The notes under the pieces are model-generated. The model searched no databases. It was not told the DNA's origin and was given only the letters and a program-made list of their open reading frames with translations. Position numbers and translations under genes: made by a program. A DNA stretch of 28,017 bases from a virus. Where the stretch lies: positions 1-28,017 of the IMG/VR virus record IMGVR_UViG_3300031669_000189. One strand, given 5' to 3'. Positions 15,392 through 24,107 of the stretch are shown here, piece by piece. How positions within the stretch are numbered: position 1 is the first letter of the stretch; every line of letters begins with the position of its first letter.

Positions 15392-16915
15392 TTATCCTAA
15401 TAGTACGGCGAAGCTGACATCAAATTGAACCTCGGTGTCAATAATTCTGCCATTGCCTGAAAACACACATTTAAAAATTATGTTTACCCTGTTGCTGTTA
15501 TCAGGGTCGAATTCTACCGTTGAGTTATCAATAGAAAATTGATCATCGGCAATCCAGGCCTTGCGTAAAAATGAACCGGCGAGTGCCACAATATCGGCAA
15601 TGAACGCGTCAAGATCGCGGGCCTTATCGTTCTCGCTTGCTTTTGATGCATCTAATACGAGTATTACTTGCTTCCACTCCTCACGAGCAAAATTAACCCT
15701 GAAAGCATTTGTTAGATTTTGTGCTTTGGAAATATTGACCATGTACCGGTAACCGTTGGAGCTGCTTGCAACTTCATCCGGATGGTAGAATGTTAGCATG
15801 TCCAAAAGATAAACAGCATTATTTTTTACAACCGTTGGAGAAATTCCGGAAAACTCGGCAAGGTTAAGATTGTTATAATCTCCCGTCCACCTGTCGGCTG
15901 GCAATCCAGGAATTACACCTGGAAGAATTTCATCAACATAATGTTGTGCCGCATTATTTGAATTTATACGGGCCATAATCCCGATTATGGTTGCGCCGAT
16001 TTCAGACGGATGATTAGGCGATCCTGGAACCGCTGCAATTCCGTTCGTGCGGTCAAGTTTTCTACCGTCACCGATTACGATCAAAGCGGAGAGCCCTGCC
16101 GTGTCTGCCTGCGTGTCACCGGTAATGCTGCGGAATGGTCGAAAAATTACTTTTTCATAAAGTCCGACAAAATCATTACCAGCCCCGTTATATGTAGACA
16201 GCGCATTGAGGGTTGCCGCCGCCTGTCCATATCCATGGATAATATCCGTAAACCACCGCTCATTATTTCCCGTTCCGTCGAGCGCATCCTGAATATCAGG
16301 ATCGGTAGCACCGCCGGTCATATCAGTGACAGCAAGAGAAACGCCGCCAGGCAGCTCTTCACCTTGCCCCCAGTTAAATGTTATTGTGATAAAATTACCA
16401 TAAGTTCCTTTTGTCTTGGCTGTAAACTCTGCGTCTTCCGTGGCGATTCCAATGGCAGCGGTGATTGGCAAGTTTACATTTGCATTAACGGCATCAACTA
16501 TATTCAACGCTATGTCGTCGTCAATCTCTCCGACAGCAACCGGGATTGTAACACGCTCACCGGCAATGTAAAGATTGATTGTGCCGGATACTGCTGTCGT
16601 AACCGTAACGGTAATTTTCCCAGTAGCGGCTACTGCCCCGCCTTCTTCCGGCTGTGGTATAATCCAGGTCTCAACTCCTCTTGATCCGCGCTGGGCGGCA
16701 AGGTGTAATCGGTGGAGCATCGATCCAAATCCATATTTGGCAGCTGTTTGTTGCGGGTCGATACTTTGAAGCGGGATATTATCGGCAATAACTTTTCCAG
16801 CTTCATACGTACCTATAATCCCAATCTTTCGCACAAGCTCTGTAGCTCCGCTAACAAACTGGACGTTTTTTATACTTGCCGCATTAACGGCAGCAATGCT
16901 ATTTGATGTTAGCAT
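15392..16915 (-). CDS. Contractile tail sheath (Mu gpL-like)
   Basis: At 507 residues it matches Mu gpL (495). The family pattern is evident: RKIGIIGTYEAGKV near the N-terminus, GFGSMLHRLHLAAQRG, WIIPQPEEGG, the inserted beta domain with GTINLYIAGERVTIPVAVG and DLPITA-type segment, and the C-terminal FKCVFSGNGRIIDTEVQFDVSF. The sheath contracts to drive the tube into the cell. The start overlaps the stop of the upstream gene by 7 bases. Confidence 0.95.
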   Translation of the reverse strand: MLTSNSIAAVNAASIKNVQFVSGATELVRKIGIIGTYEAGKVIADNIPLQSIDPQQTAAKYGFGSMLHRLHLAAQRGSRGVETWIIPQPEEGGAVAATGKITVTVTTAVSGTINLYIAGERVTIPVAVGEIDDDIALNIVDAVNANVNLPITAAIGIATEDAEFTAKTKGTYGNFITITFNWGQGEELPGGVSLAVTDMTGGATDPDIQDALDGTGNNERWFTDIIHGYGQAAATLNALSTYNGAGNDFVGLYEKVIFRPFRSITGDTQADTAGLSALIVIGDGRKLDRTNGIAAVPGSPNHPSEIGATIIGIMARINSNNAAQHYVDEILPGVIPGLPADRWTGDYNNLNLAEFSGISPTVVKNNAVYLLDMLTFYHPDEVASSSNGYRYMVNISKAQNLTNAFRVNFAREEWKQVILVLDASKASENDKARDLDAFIADIVALAGSFLRKAWIADDQFSIDNSTVEFDPDNSNRVNIIFKCVFSGNGRIIDTEVQFDVSFAVLLG

Positions 16916-17544
16916 ATTTCATTACCTCTCATGTCAAATTTTATCCCGGTTTTCGAGTTGTCGCCGGGGTCAACTTCCAAATCTCCAACATAGGCAGGAA
17001 TTCCGTCATCTCCGGTTGTGCATTCGTTAGACCTGATTTCAATTCTTGACGTAGCACTAATGGTTACAAGCGATCCCCTGCGGGAAATATCATTTTTAGA
17101 AAAGTTTCCCATCCAACGCCCACCGAGTTCTTCCATTCCTAAATCACGATTTTTATTATTCATAATTATTCTAAATACATTCCAGAATAAAAGATCAGCT
17201 TTATCGTCAACAATATTTTCGGCAATCTTTAAATCAGATATTGCCTGCGCGATTTCTTCCGGATCATTGGAATTATCAAGGGCCGAAAGATCGCCGCTCG
17301 ATGCTGCACTAATAAGAAAATCAATTTGAATAACTAAATCAGTTGTGAATTCTGTTTGCGAGCTTGAATTGCGTGGAATGTCAATTTCCTTAATGTAGAT
17401 AGATACAAGCTGATTGTTTTCTGTTATATCCTCTATTTGCTCCGATTGTGATTGATATCCAGATATACGGAATAGACCCAAAGAACCATCGCCAACTATT
17501 TTAATCAGGTTATTTTTTATCGTTATGTAATTTGGATTATTCAT
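16909..17544 (-). CDS. Probable tail-terminator or connector protein, 211 aa
   Basis: The protein sits immediately before the sheath, after the small head genes, where a head-tail connector or tail terminator is expected. It is soluble, with beta-rich first half (VIQIDFLISAAS) and RRGSLVTISATSRIEIRS at about 155-172. Three cysteines occur near the C-terminus. I do not recognise a specific family, so the function is inferred from position only. Its start ATG lies in an 8-base overlap with the upstream gene. Confidence 0.65.
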   Translation of the reverse strand: MNNPNYITIKNNLIKIVGDGSLGLFRISGYQSQSEQIEDITENNQLVSIYIKEIDIPRNSSSQTEFTTDLVIQIDFLISAASSGDLSALDNSNDPEEIAQAISDLKIAENIVDDKADLLFWNVFRIIMNNKNRDLGMEELGGRWMGNFSKNDISRRGSLVTISATSRIEIRSNECTTGDDGIPAYVGDLEVDPGDNSKTGIKFDMRGNEIC

Positions 17545-17953
17545 TTATCAACCTTAATAATAATCTGATAGTGTTTATTTCTGGAATATTAAAAATACTA
17601 TAGACTTGGTGTTTTATGGATGGTTCTCCGTCCGGGTCTGAACCGGGAGGGATTATTACAATCCATTTTTTATTTGGCTGCCCCATGCGCTGAAAATCAA
17701 TAGAATCAAATGTGATTGATACAACCGGGTCCGGAGTTGGTATCGTTACGCCTGTGTCGGCATCCTCTTCTATGCTATGATACTGGACCTGAGCCGTAAG
17801 CGGTTTTTGATCAATCTCCGGTAGATCAATATCACGATAATTTTTATTCTGCTTTTCTCCGTTTGAAGAAAATAAAATAACTCGCATTCCCCAATCGCCT
17901 TGAGATTCAACAGTGAGTTGAGTGTCAGATTTAATCAGGGAACGCAAGCTCAT
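17537..17953 (-). CDS. Hypothetical head-tail connector protein, 138 aa
   Basis: Located between the head genes and the tail terminator candidate. The start is in a TAATG overlap with a small gene missed by simple length cut-offs. The central VVSITFDSIDFQRMGQPNKKWIVIIPPGSDPDG and the helical C-terminus do not match a family I can name. Its place matches the connector genes (gpFII or similar) of lambda-type heads, so a structural role is likely, but this is inference. Confidence 0.65.
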   Translation of the reverse strand: MSLRSLIKSDTQLTVESQGDWGMRVILFSSNGEKQNKNYRDIDLPEIDQKPLTAQVQYHSIEEDADTGVTIPTPDPVVSITFDSIDFQRMGQPNKKWIVIIPPGSDPDGEPSIKHQVYSIFNIPEINTIRLLLRLINE

Positions 17954-18123
17954 TATTCATTTTCCTTTTTTGGTTTTGCGGAATTAAATGTTGGCCTTGT
18001 TTGTGGCTTTGATGGTTCATCAATAATTCCAAATTGACTTTCAAGCACATCCGGCGGGATAATATCGCCTGCCTTAAATGTTTTTGGTCCGATTGTCAAT
18101 TTTCTTCCTGGAGCAATTATCAT
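17953..18123 (-). CDS. Small head-region protein, 56 aa
   Basis: ATG at 18123 overlaps the upstream stop (ATGA) and the frame runs to TAA at 17953-17955, which itself overlaps the next start (TAATG). This perfect chain of overlaps supports a real gene. The N-terminus IIAPGRKLTIGP plus FKAGDIIPPDVLES resembles the GDEIPDGAI segment of its neighbour at 18120-18437, so the two may share a small domain. The C-terminus is proline- and lysine-rich. Function unknown. Confidence 0.75.
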   Translation of the reverse strand: MIIAPGRKLTIGPKTFKAGDIIPPDVLESQFGIIDEPSKPQTRPTFNSAKPKKENE

Positions 18124-18437
18124 TTTCCACCGCCTTCTTTTACTATCTGTTTTTCATCTTCGATTTTTTGTAGTGCAGCCGTTAGAGCTTCGATTTTCTT
18201 TAACAAAGCCTTGTTTTCTTTTTTCAATTCAAGAATTTCTTTTGAATCTTTTTTTGGCGCAGAGGGTGGAGCTTCATTTTTTAGTTTTCCAGGGTTACCG
18301 ATATCGCCTTTCTCAATCAATCTTTCAAGGCGTTTTTTTTCAATTGCTCCGTCTGGTATTTCATCACCAATGGAATATTTTTTTACTCCGTCGATTTCGT
18401 TGTTTGCCGTTATTGTTTTATTTTTCAAAACTATCAT
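18120..18437 (-). CDS. Coiled-coil head-region protein, 105 aa
   Basis: The N-terminal half has short beta strands and a YSIGDEIPDGAI segment followed by LERLIEKGDIG, like small proteins found after major capsid genes. A proline-rich linker leads to a coiled coil at about 66-97 (ILELKKENKALLKKIEALTA). The binding site AGGAGG lies 5 bases before the ATG. The position corresponds to gpFI of lambda, which helps DNA packaging, but I have no sequence evidence for that equivalence. Confidence 0.7.
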   Translation of the reverse strand: MIVLKNKTITANNEIDGVKKYSIGDEIPDGAIEKKRLERLIEKGDIGNPGKLKNEAPPSAPKKDSKEILELKKENKALLKKIEALTAALQKIEDEKQIVKEGGGK

Positions 18438-18446
18438 GATTCCTCC

Positions 18447-19682
18447 TTATTCCGCTATGATATCTTCGAGAACTCCGAAGGCGTCCGTCTGAGTTGTGGC
18501 AAAAATTGGGCCGCCAACCTGCGCCCGCATCGTTACGCTTTTTCTATTTGCGTCTCTATACGCATCGTAGGAAAATGCATTGATAGGAATGATTGCTCCG
18601 GCTTCTACCTCCGGGGGAACTATCATGGCACCGGGTGAAAACCCGAAATATTGCGCATACATTGCGATATCTTCGGATGTTAATGGTAACAGTTCATCAG
18701 GTCCAAAGTATCTGTCTGCTCTGGCTTTTGTGGATGTAATAAAAACGGTTCCTTCGGGCAGATAGTCAACAGGATTACCATTATCATCTTCATAATGTTC
18801 GGTGTAGACCATTAACCACAATTGGTATCCTCTGTAAGTTGTTACCACTCCGCGCAAAACAAGCCCGGCATTAATCAGGCGTTGGATATCGGCAGGAATT
18901 GTCATGGTAGCATTTATGGACACAACATCAATAAAGCGCCTGTTATCTGCAATTCCCTGCACGATAGTGTTCCCAATAAAAGCAGTTATTGACGCACCGT
19001 CCATAATTGCCACATTTGGTTTTATATGGCCGGCTCTGTCGATTTGCAAACACATACCATCAAGATCACCGATAGGATCGGCTAACGCGTTTGTCCATGG
19101 CAGAGCTACGGAATCGGTATTAAGTGCGTTACGTCTGAAATCATATTGCAAGTCGGGATTTGCTGTTCCGAGAATTGCATCTTGTTTACCAGTCAATAAT
19201 GATTGCCAGGCCAAGCGCTCAAACAATCTGATAATGCGCTTATTCATTTCCCGGTACAGGTCAGCTGCCTTTTTTCTCATGCGGTCAAATTTTGTAATTG
19301 ATCCACCCTGCGCAGCATATGGACCTTCGCCGGCGATAATGTTATTTAATTCATTTGCGGTAATGATCGCCTCTTCCTCGACTAACGGATACACGCGGCG
19401 AAAGTTTGAGAACTGGCCTTCTGTTAGTGCAATCGGATTTCCTTTTATTGTTCTCGCAGGCAACCCGCGCGGGATAAGGGCGGCTGTTTTTTCGCTTCCA
19501 CGGATAATGTCAATTTCCACAACCATGGAATTTTTAGAAATTACCGTCCTGCCGTCTGCCATCGGGTTTCCAAAGAAATGTTGGCCGACGGTTGGAACCA
19601 TAATTGATTTTCTGTCATCATAAAGCCCTGTAAAAAAATACGAATATAAATCTTTTACTCCTGGGGATATTGGTACACTCAT
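18447..19682 (-). CDS. Major capsid protein (lambda gpE family)
   Basis: At 411 residues it is slightly longer than lambda gpE (341). The lambda-family features include an N-terminal region with TVGQHFFGNPMADGRTVISKN, the central RGLPARTIKGNPIAL, an E-loop-like acidic area, GYQLWLMVYTEHYEDDNGN at about 293-311, and FGPDELLPLTSEDIAMYAQ. It follows the decoration protein directly, as in lambda (C-D-E). The binding site AAGGAG lies 5 bases before the ATG. It forms the shell of the head. Confidence 0.93.
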   Translation of the reverse strand: MSVPISPGVKDLYSYFFTGLYDDRKSIMVPTVGQHFFGNPMADGRTVISKNSMVVEIDIIRGSEKTAALIPRGLPARTIKGNPIALTEGQFSNFRRVYPLVEEEAIITANELNNIIAGEGPYAAQGGSITKFDRMRKKAADLYREMNKRIIRLFERLAWQSLLTGKQDAILGTANPDLQYDFRRNALNTDSVALPWTNALADPIGDLDGMCLQIDRAGHIKPNVAIMDGASITAFIGNTIVQGIADNRRFIDVVSINATMTIPADIQRLINAGLVLRGVVTTYRGYQLWLMVYTEHYEDDNGNPVDYLPEGTVFITSTKARADRYFGPDELLPLTSEDIAMYAQYFGFSPGAMIVPPEVEAGAIIPINAFSYDAYRDANRKSVTMRAQVGGPIFATTQTDAFGVLEDIIAE

Positions 19683-19693
19683 AATTTCTCCTT

Positions 19694-20137
19694 TTAATTT
19701 TCAAAGCCTGAAACGCTTTGAACAGCTTTTGCATAAATCCCGACTTCCTGCAATGCGGATTCAATCGTTGCCGTTTTGCTAACAACCACATCGGCAAGAA
19801 AATCCTCTATTGCTGTACCGTCATCGGCAATAAGTAAATCCCTTCTTACCTCGACATCGCCAACCAGGATAACAACATTTAAAACATCTCCGGCAATAAC
19901 ATCGGCCTCCAATATTTCGCAAAGCAAAATACCACGCGGGATTTCAGTACCATCGACGGCTGCCAGATTTGTTAATGGCACCCATTTGCTTGTTGCCGGC
20001 ACCTGGGCCATAATTGTATATTGAAGGATATCGCCCGATCTTTCCGCGTCCTGCAGTACAATTTCATTATTCATGGTTCTGCCATTGCGAAGAATAAAAT
20101 ATCTGTTGTCTAAATCACTTCTCACTTGAACTGCCAT
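19694..20137 (-). CDS. Head decoration protein (lambda gpD family)
   Basis: At 147 residues it is slightly longer than lambda gpD (110). The beta-rich middle resembles gpD: VPATSKWVPLTNLAAVDGTEIPRGILL followed by ILVGDVEVRRDLLI. gpD trimers stabilise the expanded capsid. The position between the protease-scaffold gene and the major capsid gene matches lambda C-Nu3-D-E. The start is preceded by AGGGGGTG. Confidence 0.88.
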   Translation of the reverse strand: MAVQVRSDLDNRYFILRNGRTMNNEIVLQDAERSGDILQYTIMAQVPATSKWVPLTNLAAVDGTEIPRGILLCEILEADVIAGDVLNVVILVGDVEVRRDLLIADDGTAIEDFLADVVVSKTATIESALQEVGIYAKAVQSVSGFEN

Positions 20138-20147
20138 AAAACACCCC

Positions 20148-20522
20148 CTATTTTATTCTTTTTTGAGCCGCTGCGAAATCCTCGGGAGTTCTTACACTTC
20201 CGTCGGCGCTCTGTGAAGTCGACCCAATAACGGCGGTATCACCAATATCATTTGTATCATCTACGGCGTCGTCTTGGATTTTTTGCTCCAGCGTTGCATC
20301 ATACGCAGCAACTACGCCATCAGCAAAGGCGGAATCTTTGCCTTCCTTGATGTGGCTAATCAAAAGCGCAGTAATCGCTTTTGGATAATTGCCTCCGAGA
20401 TACCCTGAAATCTTGGCTGCCCTTTCTCTTTCTTTTTGCTGCCCTTCGGCGATACCCTCGGATTTAATCTGATTGTATATCCCCGGATTTTCGGCTTTTA
20501 ATTGTTCAATTGTTATATCCAT
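20148..20522 (-). CDS. Nested scaffold protein (lambda Nu3-like), 124 aa
   Basis: An in-frame ATG at 20522 (codon 286 of the protease gene) is preceded by a perfect AGGAGG five bases upstream. The product starts MDITIEQLKAENPG, which looks like a new N-terminus after the linker NIKQEDS. It is highly charged and helical with no cysteines, as expected for a scaffold that directs capsid assembly and is removed later. In lambda, Nu3 arises in exactly this way inside gene C. The long and short forms would share the C-terminal capsid-binding end. Confidence 0.82.
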   Translation of the reverse strand: MDITIEQLKAENPGIYNQIKSEGIAEGQQKERERAAKISGYLGGNYPKAITALLISHIKEGKDSAFADGVVAAYDATLEQKIQDDAVDDTNDIGDTAVIGSTSQSADGSVRTPEDFAAAQKRIK

Positions 20523-21377
20523 AGAATCCTCCTGTTTTATATTATCCGCTCCGACAGGAGTGGAAAAATTACTATATTTAATTTTTTCAAATTCAATTAT
20601 TTCATCTATCATACCAACAGCGAGCGCTTTTCTTGCTATCAAGACACCACCTTTTCCGAAATCTGATTTTACTTTGTCTTCATCCACTCCGCACCCGGCC
20701 GCAACCCTGGCAATGAAGACGGAGCAAATATCATCAATGCGTGCCTTTATTTTCGATCTTCCGTTGGAAGTTGAAATATCAGGGAATTTATCCGGGCTGT
20801 CGGTTGATGTTATTACATGCCTTGTAATGCCACGACTTTTATCGTTTTCTGTGCGATCGATAACTTCGACCAAAACTCCAATGCTGCCTATTTCATCCGT
20901 CTCGGATGATGCAATTCTACAATCACACTGCGAGGCAAGCCAGAATCCAGCCGATGCACACATATTGCTAATCAGTGCAGTTGTTTTTATTCCACAATTT
21001 TTAATTGCGGATGCCGTCAAATCACAGCCGGAAACGTGACCTCCAGGAGTGTCAAACTCAAAGATAATTTCTTTTGCCATTGCTTCTTTTGCTTTGTCGA
21101 TCATGGAAATTATATCAGCGTATAATGTTTGCTGCTCTCCAAACAAAAATGCGCAAGGTTCGATTTCATTAACAAGCTGACCAATTACCGGTATATATGC
21201 GATTCCTTCGGAAATTACCATTTCCAATTCTCGGCCTTGACTTTGAAAACTTAAAATATCAGCTTTTATTTTATCAATCTTCTCGGTTGATAATTCAAGT
21301 TTTTTAGTGTCGACCATCGACTTAAATATCCGATAAGATTCATAATAATCTTTTTCAAATAGCATGAATATTTTCAT
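20148..21377 (-). CDS. S49 capsid maturation protease with C-terminal scaffold
   Basis: The N-terminal 270 residues form a signal-peptide-peptidase-type (S49) serine protease as in lambda gpC: EFDTPGGHVSGCD (107-119), SNMCASAGFW with probable nucleophile Ser142 (137-146), and DEIGSIGVLVE (161-171). Lys197 in SPDKFPD is a candidate general base by spacing. The enzyme cuts scaffold and portal during procapsid maturation. The C-terminal 124 residues are charged and helical, and also have their own start at 20522, as with lambda C and Nu3. The end carries an EDFAAAQKRIK basic helix that could bind the capsid protein. Confidence 0.92.
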   Translation of the reverse strand: MKIFMLFEKDYYESYRIFKSMVDTKKLELSTEKIDKIKADILSFQSQGRELEMVISEGIAYIPVIGQLVNEIEPCAFLFGEQQTLYADIISMIDKAKEAMAKEIIFEFDTPGGHVSGCDLTASAIKNCGIKTTALISNMCASAGFWLASQCDCRIASSETDEIGSIGVLVEVIDRTENDKSRGITRHVITSTDSPDKFPDISTSNGRSKIKARIDDICSVFIARVAAGCGVDEDKVKSDFGKGGVLIARKALAVGMIDEIIEFEKIKYSNFSTPVGADNIKQEDSMDITIEQLKAENPGIYNQIKSEGIAEGQQKERERAAKISGYLGGNYPKAITALLISHIKEGKDSAFADGVVAAYDATLEQKIQDDAVDDTNDIGDTAVIGSTSQSADGSVRTPEDFAAAQKRIK

Positions 21378-21388
21378 ATTTAATTCCC

Positions 21389-21850
21389 TTAATTAAAATG
21401 TAAAACCGTAAGCGCAAGCCCAGGCGTTCCCCTACTTTCTATGGGGTGCCCTATTTCCTGAAAATGTTTATCTGTTGCAAATGGCGGAACCGGCAATGCT
21501 TCATTCATTGCTTGTCCGGCAGGAATAATATCTGCCGCAATTTGAACCCTTGAAAATGTTGACCGCACTACGGCAGACCCATAATAAACATATGCTTTTC
21601 CTGATATAACAATATATACATCTTCACCATTAGGCACTCCATCGCTGTACATTATTCCAATCGGACTAACATTTCCATTATTTGTATATTGCACCCCATT
21701 ATCAATTGTGGTTGATGCTTTGCAAATATAACCTTTTATGGATGGGGCGCCCGTTGAGTTTATCATTTTAATTGCATATCCACCGTCCGGAGTTAAAAAT
21801 ATTTCAGGCGGTAATGTGCCAGGTGTTTTATCTCCTATAAATCCATTCAT
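21389..21850 (-). CDS. Probable capsid cement or decoration protein, 153 aa
   Basis: I choose the ATG at 21850, an ATGA overlap with the upstream stop, over a frame reaching 21892. The protein is beta-rich with repeated short strands and glycine turns: GYAIKMINSTGAPSIKGYICKAS, GIMYSDGVPNGEDVYIVISGKAYVYY, and a C-terminal IGHPIESRGTPGLALTVLHFN. This is the style of small DUF2190-type capsid cement proteins, but the family match is not certain. It lies between portal and protease, where lambda has no gene. Confidence 0.62.
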   Translation of the reverse strand: MNGFIGDKTPGTLPPEIFLTPDGGYAIKMINSTGAPSIKGYICKASTTIDNGVQYTNNGNVSPIGIMYSDGVPNGEDVYIVISGKAYVYYGSAVVRSTFSRVQIAADIIPAGQAMNEALPVPPFATDKHFQEIGHPIESRGTPGLALTVLHFN

Positions 21851-22119
21851 GGCAAATCCACCCTTATTCTGCCATCGCCTCCTTTTGCCCAAATATAAAT
21901 ATCAATGCCGGCATTTGCAGAAATTGGAATATTGTTATCATTTAAAAATATAATAACTCCTTCAGATTCTAACGTCGGTGCAATTCCCCCAGTATCTCTG
22001 TATGTTTGCAGATACATTATAGGAGCTGTGCTCATTTCCCAAATCTGGCCAGTCGTAACATTTGCGGCAACAGGCACCCATGACCCGGCCGGTATTTCAA
22101 AAATTACTGGATTACTCAT
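21847..22119 (-). CDS. Small beta-rich phage protein, 90 aa
   Basis: The ATG at 22119 is preceded by AGGAG nine bases upstream and overlaps the portal stop by 8 bases; a TTG two codons earlier is possible but too close to the binding site. The protein has IFEIPAGSWVPVAANVT, YLQTYRDTGGIAPTLES, then DIYIWAKGGDGRIRVDL. From memory this pattern is common in small conserved phage proteins of head modules, but I cannot name the family. It may be a decoration or connector component. Confidence 0.65.
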   Translation of the reverse strand: MSNPVIFEIPAGSWVPVAANVTTGQIWEMSTAPIMYLQTYRDTGGIAPTLESEGVIIFLNDNNIPISANAGIDIYIWAKGGDGRIRVDLP

Positions 22120-23755
22120 TATCAATATCTCCTATATCAAATTCTAATAATTGATCTGTATTATCATTTGATTTCATTTTTTCATTTTCTTCTTGCAGGC
22201 GTGCAGCATTGTCATCAAAATTAGAACCATTTAAATTTCTTGATTCTCTTTCCCTGGTAGTCAGGCCTAAATTAATATTTTCAAGTCTAGCTTTTGCTTC
22301 TTTTAATTTATCGATTGCCGGAATTGGATTTCCAACCCAGCTTGCATTTAACCAGGCCGCTTTTATTCTCGGGTCATTCCACCCAGGGCAGGCAGCTCGT
22401 CCGGCTGCAATTTCACCAACAAGCCACATTTCATATACGTGAGATAAAAGATCGCTGACCAGTTCCATTATCCATTGTTTTGCTATTTGGTAGGCCAGAA
22501 TTATGGCTCCCTGACTAGCAGAATAATTATTTTTAAAATTCATTTCTAAAACTTCCAACGGCATTCCGGAAGAGCTGGCAAGAATTTGCATTATTGAATT
22601 CCTAAAAGCCACAAAGTCGGCAGCAGCCCGATTAAAATCAAGCGACTTTAAATCCTCTCCCGCTTGCAATCCGAAGACGCCAATTCCAGGAGCTTTTAAA
22701 ATATCGTGGCCTATATTGTTATAAGAAATTCCATTGCAAGAATCAATATTTTCTTCCGGCTCTTCATCGTCGGAATTAAAACTTGTTTTTACTGAGGTTA
22801 GCGGATTTCCTGCCGGCCTGTCTTCAGGCGGCTTAACGTAAAGCGCAATACTAGCCTGAATTATGGCTCTCTGAATTTCAGCGTCTGAAAGATCGGTTAT
22901 TTTTTGTAGCCACTGTAAAGAGGAGAATATTTCAGATAATCCGCGACCCTGGCCGGGGTACACCTGCCTGAACCCATGAATCATCATCACGCGTTTTGAT
23001 TTTGGTCCAGCTGCTGGAACAATAACAATTTTTGATTCATGTTTTTTGTAATCCCAAACTATTACAGAATACTCAATTTCTTTTCCGCCTTCATCCCGGT
23101 TAATCCCGTCGCCGACAGTATACATCGCATTATCGCCAATAGTTGTAACAATTCCGGTACCGTTAATCTGGTTGGGGTCTATAATTTGGAGCTGTAGAGG
23201 ATTCTGTAATTTTTGATTTTTTGAATAATAAAATCTTACGAAATATTCACCGTCTCTAATCTGGCCTGTAAGCGCCATTCTTTGGAGTTGATAAAAATTA
23301 TTTTGCCAGTCGCGAGAAACTTCTTTTGACAATGCCCAGCGATTAAATCTTTTTTCAATCGGTCGTGACCACTCTCTGGCTTCTTCTTTTGTGATCCCGA
23401 TAGCCTCCCAATCCGGAATTGGAACTATTGTGATTCCGGTATTAACGACGATATCAACTTTTCTGGTTACAAGAGAATTTGCAGACGGTTGGTCAAAGCA
23501 GGCCTCGCGCGCTCTTTGCATTATCGTGAAATTATTAGCGTATGAATTGTAACCAAGGCAATCGAGGCTATGATCCCAATGGTTGCCGGATGATCCGCCG
23601 CCGGAATTGAATTGATAAAAAGTTGAACTTATATTTGAGCTGTATTGTGATCCGTTATTTATTTCAGTAGTAAGATTTCCAGCGCCTTTTTTAACAAGTT
23701 CTTTTAATTTATTTTTTGCTAATCGTTTAAATTTAAATTTGTCAAAAAATCCCAT
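22112..23755 (-). CDS. Portal protein (lambda gpB family)
   Basis: The 547-residue length matches lambda gpB (533). Family features: an N-terminal basic region, FTIMQRAREACFDQPSANSLVTRKVDIVVNTGI at about 76-108 (cited as segment), DGEYFVRFYY, IDPNQINGTG, IHGFRQVYPGQGRGLSEI, FRNSIMQILASSSGMPLEVLEMNFKNNYSASQGA and WLVGEIAAGR. The portal forms the dodecameric ring through which DNA enters and leaves the head. The start overlaps the gpW-like stop (TAATG). The N-terminal 60 residues include a glycine- and serine-rich linker not needed for the core fold. Confidence 0.95.
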   Translation of the reverse strand: MGFFDKFKFKRLAKNKLKELVKKGAGNLTTEINNGSQYSSNISSTFYQFNSGGGSSGNHWDHSLDCLGYNSYANNFTIMQRAREACFDQPSANSLVTRKVDIVVNTGITIVPIPDWEAIGITKEEAREWSRPIEKRFNRWALSKEVSRDWQNNFYQLQRMALTGQIRDGEYFVRFYYSKNQKLQNPLQLQIIDPNQINGTGIVTTIGDNAMYTVGDGINRDEGGKEIEYSVIVWDYKKHESKIVIVPAAGPKSKRVMMIHGFRQVYPGQGRGLSEIFSSLQWLQKITDLSDAEIQRAIIQASIALYVKPPEDRPAGNPLTSVKTSFNSDDEEPEENIDSCNGISYNNIGHDILKAPGIGVFGLQAGEDLKSLDFNRAAADFVAFRNSIMQILASSSGMPLEVLEMNFKNNYSASQGAIILAYQIAKQWIMELVSDLLSHVYEMWLVGEIAAGRAACPGWNDPRIKAAWLNASWVGNPIPAIDKLKEAKARLENINLGLTTRERESRNLNGSNFDDNAARLQEENEKMKSNDNTDQLLEFDIGDIDNE

Positions 23756-24054
23756 TATAAGCCACCACCTGTTACAGTAGACCTACGTTTTAGATTTATA
23801 GCAGTGACATCTTTTAATCCTAATTTATCACATATTGATTTTATTTTTGCATCAACAAATAATATTTGTTCCTGCAATTCTTTCGTGCCAAATCTTTCGG
23901 CCATCTGGCTGGCTACCCCGGAATCATAACGATATTTTTTTATTCCGTTAACCGGGGAAGAAAATAGTCCAGAGAGTGCATCCTCAAGATTTAATTTGAG
24001 CGTTTTATATCTTTCTAATTCAGCGAGTAGTTCTGTCCTGCTAAAACATGCCAT
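23755..24054 (-). CDS. gpW-like head-tail joining protein, about 99 aa
   Basis: Located between large terminase and portal, the place of lambda gpW. It has a helical N-terminus (LLAELERYKTLKLNLEDALSG), YRYDSGVASQMA in the middle and a second helix (ELQEQILFVDAKIKSICDKLG). The combination of helix, short beta turn and helix fits gpW or the similar DUF6148-type proteins. The start is ambiguous: ATG at 24054 or TTG at 24060; neither has a good binding site. If the promoter proposed at 24061-24088 is real, the transcript would begin at or near 24054, making it leaderless. Confidence 0.7.
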   Translation of the reverse strand: MACFSRTELLAELERYKTLKLNLEDALSGLFSSPVNGIKKYRYDSGVASQMAERFGTKELQEQILFVDAKIKSICDKLGLKDVTAINLKRRSTVTGGGL

Positions 24055-24060
24055 ATTCAA

Positions 24061-24088
24061 ACAATAGCATATTTTATTTATTTTTCAA
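24061..24088 (-). promoter_or_regulatory. Possible internal promoter before head genes
   Basis: On the - strand TTGAAA (24088-24083) and TATTGT (24066-24061) are separated by 16 bases. The -35 matches consensus in five of six and the -10 in four of six positions. A start about 7 bases downstream falls on the gpW-like ATG at 24054. The region is AT-rich, so chance matches are likely. Confidence 0.35.
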
Positions 24089-24107
24089 TTGCTTAATTGT
24101 CGATAGT

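Noticed and set aside
15561-16684. Long + strand frames opposite the sheath gene
   Set aside because: They lie antisense to a clear sheath gene, have no binding site and no plausible composition; they are shadows of the coding strand.
18904-21039. Long + strand frames (up to 239 codons) opposite capsid and protease genes
   Set aside because: Length comes from low stop density opposite well-conserved genes; no recognisable domain or start signal.
24071-24103. Alternative promoter TCGACA / TAAAAT before the gpW-like gene
   Set aside because: The spacer would be 21 bases, too long for a sigma-70 promoter.
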